32,314 nt of DNA, taken from positions 1 through 32,314 of the forward strand of contig JABENI010000019.1 of assembly GCA_013332095.1 (NCBI GenBank), given 5' to 3'. Below the pieces are notes generated by a model that ran no database searches, was not told the DNA's origin, and was given only the letters and a program-made list of their open reading frames with translations. Source of the DNA: Candidatus Bathyoplasma sp. NZ (GTDB lineage Bacteria; Bacillota_I; Bacilli_A; MAG-NZ). Each line of letters opens with the position of its first letter. The first letter of the stretch is position 1. Of the stretch, positions 23,243 to 30,092 are shown piece by piece. The position numbers and the translations under genes were made by a program.

Positions 23243-24436
23243 ATGAAAGACATTAAAAAATTAATTGGTAGTTTAAGCGCTTTAGAATTTTCAAAAATGT
23301 ACAATAACGATTTCTTATTGACATGGGAAAAAACTGATCAAGAAGTAGCAGCAGTATTAAAAGTAGCTGAAATTTTAAGAGAGATGAGAGAACAAAATAT
23401 TTCTAGTAAAATCTTTGATAGTGGATTAGGAATTTCTCTATTTAGAGATAACTCTACTAGAACTAGATTTTCATTCTCAAGTGCTTGTAACTTATTAGGA
23501 TTAGAAATTCAAGATTTAGATGAAGGAAAATCTCAAGTTGCACATGGTGAAACGGTAAGAGAAACAGCGAACATGATTTCGTTCATGGCTGATGTTATCG
23601 GAATTAGAGATGACATGTACATCGGTAAAGGTAACACTTACATGCGTGAAGTATCTAAATCAGTTGTTGAAGGTAACAAAGATGGGGTATTAGAACAAAG
23701 ACCAACGCTAGTTAACTTACAATGTGATATCGACCATCCAACTCAATCAATGTCAGATTTAGCTCATTTAGTTGAAGAATTTGGGGGAATTGAAAACTTA
23801 AAAGGTAAAAAAATTGCTATGACTTGGGCATATAGTCCATCTTACGGTAAACCATTAAGTGTACCTCAAGGAATCATTGGTTTATTAACTAGATTTGGAG
23901 CTGATGTAGTGTTAGCCCATCCAGAAGGTTACGAAGTAATGCCTGAAGTTGAAGCAATAGCAAGAAGAAATGCTCAAGAATCAGGTGGTAGTTTCGTTAA
24001 AACTGACCGTATGGCAGTAGCATTTAAAGATGCTGATATCGTTTATCCAAAATCTTGGGCACCGTTCAAATCTATGGAAAAACGTACTGAATTATACGGA
24101 AACCGTGATTTTGATGGAATTGATAGATTAGAAAAAGAATTATTAGCTCAAAATGCTAACCATAAAGATTGGGAATGTACTGAAGAGTTAATGTCAACTA
24201 CTAAAAATGGTAAAGCATTATACATGCACTGCTTACCAGCAGACATCACTGGGGTAAGTTGTAAAGAAGGGGAAGTAGTAGCAAGTGTATTTGATAGATA
24301 TAGAGTAGCTACTTACAAAGAAGCAAGTTACAAACCATATATTATTGCTGCAATGATATTCTTAAGTAAAGTGAAAAATCCAGGAACAACTTTCGGTAAA
24401 TTATTAGAAAATAAAAAATCAAGACATTTCGAATAA
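23243..24436 (+). CDS. ygeW: Knotted carbamoyltransferase YgeW
   Basis: 397-aa transcarbamylase-superfamily enzyme of the YgeW type, whose members have a knotted fold and an unidentified second substrate. The carbamoyl-phosphate loop is FRDNSTRTRFSF (68-79, STRTR at 71-75). DIDHPTQSMSDLAHL corresponds to the HPTQ motif, and MHCLPADI to the HCLP motif. The E. coli protein is almost the same length. AAGGAGA is 8 nt before the ATG at 23243; a TTG at 23225 in frame lies before this site and is not needed. It may use carbamoyl phosphate in reverse to feed ATP production by a carbamate kinase; no such kinase is in this window. Confidence 0.94.
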   Translation: MKDIKKLIGSLSALEFSKMYNNDFLLTWEKTDQEVAAVLKVAEILREMREQNISSKIFDSGLGISLFRDNSTRTRFSFSSACNLLGLEIQDLDEGKSQVAHGETVRETANMISFMADVIGIRDDMYIGKGNTYMREVSKSVVEGNKDGVLEQRPTLVNLQCDIDHPTQSMSDLAHLVEEFGGIENLKGKKIAMTWAYSPSYGKPLSVPQGIIGLLTRFGADVVLAHPEGYEVMPEVEAIARRNAQESGGSFVKTDRMAVAFKDADIVYPKSWAPFKSMEKRTELYGNRDFDGIDRLEKELLAQNANHKDWECTEELMSTTKNGKALYMHCLPADITGVSCKEGEVVASVFDRYRVATYKEASYKPYIIAAMIFLSKVKNPGTTFGKLLENKKSRHFE

Positions 24437-24446
24437 GAGGTAGAAA

Positions 24447-25775
24447 ATGAAATTAATAGGTAATGGAACATTAATAACAAGAAATGAAAAACAACCGCTA
24501 ATTTTTGATGGTTGTGTAGTTATCGATGGTAAAGAAATTGTTGATTTCGGAAAAACTTCGGAAATGACTGCAAAATATCCAGGTGAATTTACTGATGCAT
24601 TAGGTAAATTAATTATGCCAGGGTTGATCAACACCCATCACCATATCTACAGCGCGTTTGCTAGAGGTATGTTTATGAAAGATGCAAAACCAGCAACGAG
24701 TTTTGCGGAAATTTTAGAGAATTTTTGGTGGAGAATAGACAAAGTTTTAAATTTAGAAGATGTAAAATACAGTGCCTATGCTACGATGATGGATTGTATC
24801 AAAAATGGTGTAACAACAATATTTGATCATCATGCTTCCCAAAGTTATGTTGAAAAAAGTTTGTTTACTTTAGCAGATGTTGCCAAAGAATTAGGACTGA
24901 GAGCTTCATTTTGTTATGAAGTAACAGATAGAGATGGATTAGATATAAGAGACAAAGCAATTAAAGAAAATATTGATTTTATCAAGTATGCAAATGCCGA
25001 TAAATCAGATATGGTTAAAGGAATGTTAGGAATTCATGCATCATTTACTGTTTCAGAAGATACCCTTAAAAAGTGTGTTAAAGAAATGGGCGATTTAAAC
25101 GCAGGATTCCACATTCATACTGCTGAAGGTATTGAAGACTTACATGACTCTTTAAACAAATATGGTAAGAGAGTTATTCAAAGATTGTTCGATGCTGGAA
25201 TAATGACAGATAAGTCAATTTTAGTTCACTGTATTCATGTAAATGATGCAGAATTAAATTTGGTTAAAGCTACAAATTCAATCATTGTTCACAATCCTGA
25301 ATCTAACATGGGGAATGCAGTTGGTTGTACCCCAATTTTACCGATGTTCGAAAAAGGACTTACAGTAGGATTAGGAACTGATGGATATACATCAGATATG
25401 TTCGAATCGTTAAAAGTTGCTAATATAATTCACAAACATCATTTATGTAATCCAACGGTTGCCTGGGGAGAATCTCCAGCAATGTTGTTTGACAACAACA
25501 GTAAAATTGCCAATAGATTTTTCAATAAACCAGTAGGTACTATTGAAAAAGGTGCTTATGCTGATATTATAGTTGTTGATTATGATCCGTTAACACCACT
25601 TAATGACCTTAACATTAATTCACATATGTTATTTGGAGGAACTGGTAGAGCTGTAGTATCTACTATGATCAACGGTGAATTTGTTATGAAAGACAGAATT
25701 ATTTTAAACGTAAATGAAACAAAAATTTTAGAAAAGTCTCGTGAAGTTGCTACAGATTTCTGGGGAAGAGTTTAG
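24447..25775 (+). CDS. ssnA: Putative aminohydrolase SsnA
   Basis: 442-aa amidohydrolase-superfamily protein, the exact length of E. coli SsnA. The metal-binding HxH is at 64-66 in GLINTHHHIYSAFARGM. Further ligands are in GFHIHTAEG, LVHCIHVND and GLGTDGYTSDMFES. Related enzymes deaminate guanine, cytosine or chlorotriazines, so a purine or other heterocycle is a reasonable substrate class, but the activity is not established. GAGGT precedes the ATG, and the gene is 10 nt after ygeW and 9 nt before ygfK, the same ssnA/ygfK partnership seen in E. coli. Confidence 0.94.
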   Translation: MKLIGNGTLITRNEKQPLIFDGCVVIDGKEIVDFGKTSEMTAKYPGEFTDALGKLIMPGLINTHHHIYSAFARGMFMKDAKPATSFAEILENFWWRIDKVLNLEDVKYSAYATMMDCIKNGVTTIFDHHASQSYVEKSLFTLADVAKELGLRASFCYEVTDRDGLDIRDKAIKENIDFIKYANADKSDMVKGMLGIHASFTVSEDTLKKCVKEMGDLNAGFHIHTAEGIEDLHDSLNKYGKRVIQRLFDAGIMTDKSILVHCIHVNDAELNLVKATNSIIVHNPESNMGNAVGCTPILPMFEKGLTVGLGTDGYTSDMFESLKVANIIHKHHLCNPTVAWGESPAMLFDNNSKIANRFFNKPVGTIEKGAYADIIVVDYDPLTPLNDLNINSHMLFGGTGRAVVSTMINGEFVMKDRIILNVNETKILEKSREVATDFWGRV

Positions 25776-25784
25776 GAGATTAAT

Positions 25785-28784
25785 ATGAGTGAAATAATGA
25801 GAATGATCCCTTTCGACAAACTGATGAATTGGATGCTTACGGAATACAAAGAAAGCGGAAGTATTTTTGGAATTAAAAAAAATAAGTTTTATAAAAATGA
25901 GAGTGGAACTTATTTAGAAATATTTGGTGATAAAATTTCCTCACCTGTAGGACCAGCTGCTGGTCCTAACTCTCAGTTGGCTCAAAATATTGTTAGTTCT
26001 TACTTAGGGGGAGCTAGATTTATTGAGTTAAAAACTGTTCAAATTATGGATGGAGAAGAGTTAAGAAAATGTGTACCTAGACCGTGTATTAATGCTGAAG
26101 ATGAATGTTATAATGTTGAATGGTCAACTGAACTATACGTTCCTGAGGCCTTTGCAGAATATGTAAAAGCGTGGTTCGCCTGTCAAGTAATTGCTAAAGA
26201 ATTAGGAATTAGTGCTTCAAAAGACTTTATCTTTAACATCAGTTTAGGATATGACTTAGAAGGTATTAAATCAGAAAAAATTGATAAGTTTGTCGAAGGG
26301 ATGAAAGATGCTTCTAATACCGAAATTTTTAAAACTTGTAAAAATTATCTATTAAATAATTTAGATAAATTTAACAATGTTGATAAAGATTTCGTGGAAA
26401 GTATTTCACCAGTAGTATCACCTTCCGTAACTTTATCTACTCTTCATGGATGTCCTCCAGAAGAGATAGAAAAAATTTCTAGATATTTAATTAGTGAGAA
26501 AAAAATGCATACTTACATCAAATGTAATCCAACATTATTAGGGTATGAATTTGCCAGAACTACTTTAGATAAAATGGGATATGACTATCTGGGATTTGAT
26601 GATCATCATTTCAACGACGATTTACAATATAAAGATGCTATTCCAATGTTTAAACGTTTAATCGATTTCTCAGCAGAAAACAATGTTGAGTTTGGCTTGA
26701 AAATTACTAATACTTTCCCGGTACAAATTTTAAGAAATGAGTTACCAGGAGAAGAGATGTATATGTCAGGACGTTCATTATTCCCATTATCAATTAGTTT
26801 GGCTAATAAACTAAGTAAAGAATTTGAAGGGAAACTTACAATTTCTTATTCAGGTGGTGCTGAATATTTCAATATTGAAGAAATCGTAAAAAGTGGAATT
26901 AGACCTGTTACAGTTGCGACAACAATTTTAAAACCAGGTGGTTATGAAAGATTAAATCAGTTAGCAAAAACTACTGAGTCTTTATTAGATGGAAAATTCA
27001 AGAAAATGAATTTAAAAGTTTTAGATAAATTAGTTAAAAATGTTACTACTAACTCATTCCATGTAAAAGATATGAGAGTTGTTGGCTCTAGAAAAACTGA
27101 TTCTAAATTAGAATTAGCTGATTGTTTTAAAGCTCCATGTAAAGATGGTGGTTGTCCAATTGAACAACAAATACCAGAATATTTAAACTTAGTAGCTAAT
27201 GGTAAATTTGCTGAAGCATTTGATGTAATCGCAATTGATAATGCTGCACCAAGTATTACCGGTACGATATGTGACCACCAATGTCAACATAAATGTACTC
27301 GTTTAGATTATGATAAACCTTTACAAATACGTTCTGCTAAATTGGTTGCTAGCGATAATGCTCAAAGTAATTTCACTGATCAATTTTCTGTTAGTGAATT
27401 AAAAACAGATAAAAAAGTGGCAATCGTTGGTGCTGGTGCTGCCGGTATTAGTACTGCATTGTACTTAAGAAGAAATGGGGTTAGCGTTACGATATTTGAA
27501 AAACGCAGCAAGCCCTATGGTATTGTAGAATATACCATTCCTGAATTTAGAATTAAAAATTCTTCAATCAAAAGAGATTATGATATGGCTGTTAAAACAG
27601 GTGTTGAATTTAAATTTAATACGAAAATTGACAGTATAGATAAATTAAAGGTAGATTATGGTTATGTCGTAATAGCAGTTGGTTCATGGGGAGAAAATCC
27701 GTATAGCCTAACATCTAAAACTTCAAAAACATACGATGCTTTAAAATTTTTAGAAGAAGCTAAAGAAAAAGATTGTAAATTGGATTTAGGTAAAGAAGTT
27801 ATCGTTATCGGTGGTGGAGATGTATCAATGGATGCCGCTAGAAGTGCAAAACGTGCTCTTAATAATCCAAATGTTACGTTAGTATATCGTCGAACTAAAG
27901 CAAATATGCCTGCTACTCATGAGGAAATTGTCGAAGCAATCGAAGAAAATATTTCTTTCCATTATTTAAGAAAAATTAATTCTTTCGAAAATGGAATTGT
28001 CGTAATTGAAAAAACTAAATTAGTTGATGGAAGAGCAAAAGCAACAGGTGAAACTTACGAAATGAAAGTGGATACTATCATCAATGCTATCGGGGCAAAA
28101 GTAGAGACAGGTTTCTTTACTGCTAATAAGATTGAATTGAATAAATATAACACGCCAGTTATCAATGAAAATAATGAAAGTAGCGTAACTAATGTATACG
28201 TTGCGGGTGATTGTAAAGTAGGACCTAAAACTGTTGTTAAAGCGTTAGCTGATGGTAAAAAAGTTGCAATAGATATTTTAAATAAATTAGGATTAAGCAA
28301 TGACTTTGTCAGAGTCAATTATCCAATCGATAAAGAGATATTATTTAATAAAAAAGGTATTTTAATTGCTAAACTAGCAGATAAGTTTGATGGGAGCCGT
28401 TGTTTATCATGCGACCAAATATGTGATTTATGTGCTGATGTATGCCCAAATAGAGCTAATCTTAGTATTAGAGTTCCCAGCAATGAATTTGCCCAAGCAA
28501 CACAAATTTTACACGTAGATGGTATGTGTAATGAGTGTGGTAACTGTGGAGTATTCTGTCCACATAGTGGAAATCCATACAAAGATAAAACGACATTATT
28601 CTGGAGTTTGGAAGATTTAAAAGATAGTGAAAACATTGGATTTGTTAAACTAGATGATAAAAACTTCAAAGTAAGAACAGAAGATGGTAAAATTGTCGAC
28701 TACAAATTAGGAGATAGTAATATTTCGAGTACTTTAATTACTTTTATTAATGCTGTGGTTGACGAATATGAATATTTATTTTAA
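25785..28784 (+). CDS. ygfK: YgfK, putative selenate reductase-like flavin/Fe-S subunit
   Basis: 999-aa multidomain oxidoreductase. Residues 1 to about 440 resemble a dihydroorotate dehydrogenase/flavin barrel (SSPVGPAAGPNSQ, FIELKTVQ, TLHGCPPEEIEKI, SGGAEY). A GltD-like Fe-S segment follows (CFKAPCKDGGCPIEQQIPEY, CDHQCQHKCTR). Next comes a FAD domain (VAIVGAGAAGISTALYL, about 548) and an NAD(P) site (VIGGGDVSMDAARSAKR, about 672), then a C-terminal domain with two 4Fe-4S motifs (CDQICDLCADVCPNR, about 874; CNECGNCGVFCPHSGNP, about 913). E. coli YgfK (1032 aa) was called a selenate reductase subunit, but its true reaction is unclear. AGGAGA precedes the ATG. Last gene of the operon. It is the only FAD/NAD enzyme near the two hydroxylases. 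Confidence 0.92.
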   Translation: MSEIMRMIPFDKLMNWMLTEYKESGSIFGIKKNKFYKNESGTYLEIFGDKISSPVGPAAGPNSQLAQNIVSSYLGGARFIELKTVQIMDGEELRKCVPRPCINAEDECYNVEWSTELYVPEAFAEYVKAWFACQVIAKELGISASKDFIFNISLGYDLEGIKSEKIDKFVEGMKDASNTEIFKTCKNYLLNNLDKFNNVDKDFVESISPVVSPSVTLSTLHGCPPEEIEKISRYLISEKKMHTYIKCNPTLLGYEFARTTLDKMGYDYLGFDDHHFNDDLQYKDAIPMFKRLIDFSAENNVEFGLKITNTFPVQILRNELPGEEMYMSGRSLFPLSISLANKLSKEFEGKLTISYSGGAEYFNIEEIVKSGIRPVTVATTILKPGGYERLNQLAKTTESLLDGKFKKMNLKVLDKLVKNVTTNSFHVKDMRVVGSRKTDSKLELADCFKAPCKDGGCPIEQQIPEYLNLVANGKFAEAFDVIAIDNAAPSITGTICDHQCQHKCTRLDYDKPLQIRSAKLVASDNAQSNFTDQFSVSELKTDKKVAIVGAGAAGISTALYLRRNGVSVTIFEKRSKPYGIVEYTIPEFRIKNSSIKRDYDMAVKTGVEFKFNTKIDSIDKLKVDYGYVVIAVGSWGENPYSLTSKTSKTYDALKFLEEAKEKDCKLDLGKEVIVIGGGDVSMDAARSAKRALNNPNVTLVYRRTKANMPATHEEIVEAIEENISFHYLRKINSFENGIVVIEKTKLVDGRAKATGETYEMKVDTIINAIGAKVETGFFTANKIELNKYNTPVINENNESSVTNVYVAGDCKVGPKTVVKALADGKKVAIDILNKLGLSNDFVRVNYPIDKEILFNKKGILIAKLADKFDGSRCLSCDQICDLCADVCPNRANLSIRVPSNEFAQATQILHVDGMCNECGNCGVFCPHSGNPYKDKTTLFWSLEDLKDSENIGFVKLDDKNFKVRTEDGKIVDYKLGDSNISSTLITFINAVVDEYEYLF

Positions 28785-28854
28785 TTTATAAAAAGTTAAT
28801 TTTACTGAATTGTTAAAAAGTTAATGTACAGATAAATAAATATTAATTAAGGGG

Positions 28855-28900
28855 CTGTAAATAAATAGAATTTTATTCTATTTATTGCAGTTTCTTTTTT
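28855..28900 (+). terminator. Terminator of the dpaL-ygfK operon
   Basis: CTG-AAATAAATAGAAT pairs with ATTCTATTTATT-CAG (about 15 bp with one bulge, TTT loop) and is followed by TTTCTTTTTT. The reverse strand has fewer T after the stem, so it acts mainly rightwards. Confidence 0.85.
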
Positions 28901-28919
28901 AAGTTGTATTAAAATAAGA

Positions 28920-29697
28920 TTAATCCAAATTAATTTCAGAAATATCTTTTTTTATCATCTCTATGAATTTAAAAATATCTCTGATGTTGTGATATACAAT
29001 AAAAATTATTATAAATTAGATTTTGTTAATAGTGGTTTTAATTTATTATGGCGTCTTTTTGCTTCATATATTTTGTATGAGAATTAAAATGCTCTATATT
29101 TTAAACTTCTTAATAAGTTTAAAATAAAGGAATTGATTTATAAAAATTAATAGTATATTAAAAATATGAAAGTACCAAAGAAGATATTTTTTTTGAATAG
29201 AAAAATACTATATTAGAAGAAAAATTCAAGACATGAAAATTGATTTAAATATATATTCCACGTTTAATATAATCTTAATAGCCATTTTTTGAAATTGAAA
29301 AAAATTTGTATAATCAATTAACGTTATATCCATTTTTGAATTTTCTAGTAACTAAGATAATTTTATAATTATTTCTTTCGATTAATCATCTTCTCTAAAG
29401 TTAATCTCTTTTTTAAAAGAGTATTTTCTAACTTTGTTTTGATGCTCGAAGAGCTCAATTTTTGGAGATTTTTTTAGATTGTAATCACCGAAAGGATTAC
29501 TTGATTTTCTTATATTATTAAGAAATTCAAGATCACTTTCATAAAATTTTTAATCCGAAGATATAACATACCAGGTGTTATGCTACTCGTTTAACTATTA
29601 TTTATGAGATGTTTCAAAATTTATATATATTATTACAATTTTTAATTTTTTTTTGGTTCGAAGATTTATTTTTATTATCGTTTGACCTACTCATCAT
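28920..29697 (-). pseudogene. Decayed IS3-like transposase (orfA/orfB remnants)
   Basis: Minus-strand reading shows broken protein-like stretches. From 29697: MMSRSNDNKNKSSNQKK, then a frameshift in a 9-A run to LKIVIIYINFETSHK, stops, then an open stretch at 29549-29382 with IRKSSNPFGDYNLKKSP and KVRKYSFKKEINF. This resembles the RKxxNP...Y..KK and coiled end of IS3-family OrfA. A second frame (29355 to about 29255) reads NGYNVN, stop, LYKFFSISKNGY, stop, DYIKRG, like the OrfB start (lgiSrsgYY...kr). A last fragment (about 29085-28920, in two frames) ends FKFIEMIKKDISEINLD before a stop; its link to IS3 is uncertain. Several stops and frameshifts make it non-functional. No matching terminal inverted repeats were found. 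Confidence 0.5.
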
Positions 29698-30034
29698 AAA
29701 ATCACTACTCTAAATATAATGTCAGCGTAAAAAAAGTTAACGGATTTTTCTGTCTGCTAACAGTATAGTAATTCATAAATTTGGATAATATTCGATGAAA
29801 AATAGTTGAATCTAAAATAGGCAAATCTAGTCGGAACGGATATGTTGAGATTAAAAGAATAGTTTAGGAAGAAAAAATAGCGTTAGAAATTGTAATAGAT
29901 GAAATGAAAAATGATAGTATAGTAACGTTGATAGTAGCAATAAACTGGCTGATAAGGATAGTATTGTAATTAGTAATATTAGATTACAGGGTAGTGAAAA
30001 AAATTAAATTTTTAAAAAAACAAGGGAATATGCG
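29698..30034. other. Gene-free AT-rich spacer
   Basis: No convincing gene, RNA or repeat was seen. At its left edge, the minus-strand sequence around 29710-29760 (TGTTAGCAGACAG followed by AAAAATCCG) could be the old outer end of the IS remnant. The right part leads into the surface-protein promoter. Confidence 0.4.
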
Positions 30035-30063
30035 TTTAATAATATATTATTATATGGTATAAT
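30035..30063 (+). promoter_or_regulatory. Promoter of the surface-protein gene
   Basis: TTTAAT at 30035-30040, 17-bp spacer, and the extended -10 TGGTATAAT (hexamer 30058-30063). The predicted leader is short, with GAAAGGGATGG about 9 nt before the ATG at 30093. Confidence 0.65.
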
Positions 30064-30092
30064 ATGGTAAAAAATTGAAAGGGATGGTTTAA

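Noticed and set aside
28851-28890. GGGGCTGT and following palindrome as an IS terminal repeat
   Set aside because: No matching inverted copy was found at the other end of the remnant; the sequence is better explained as the operon terminator.
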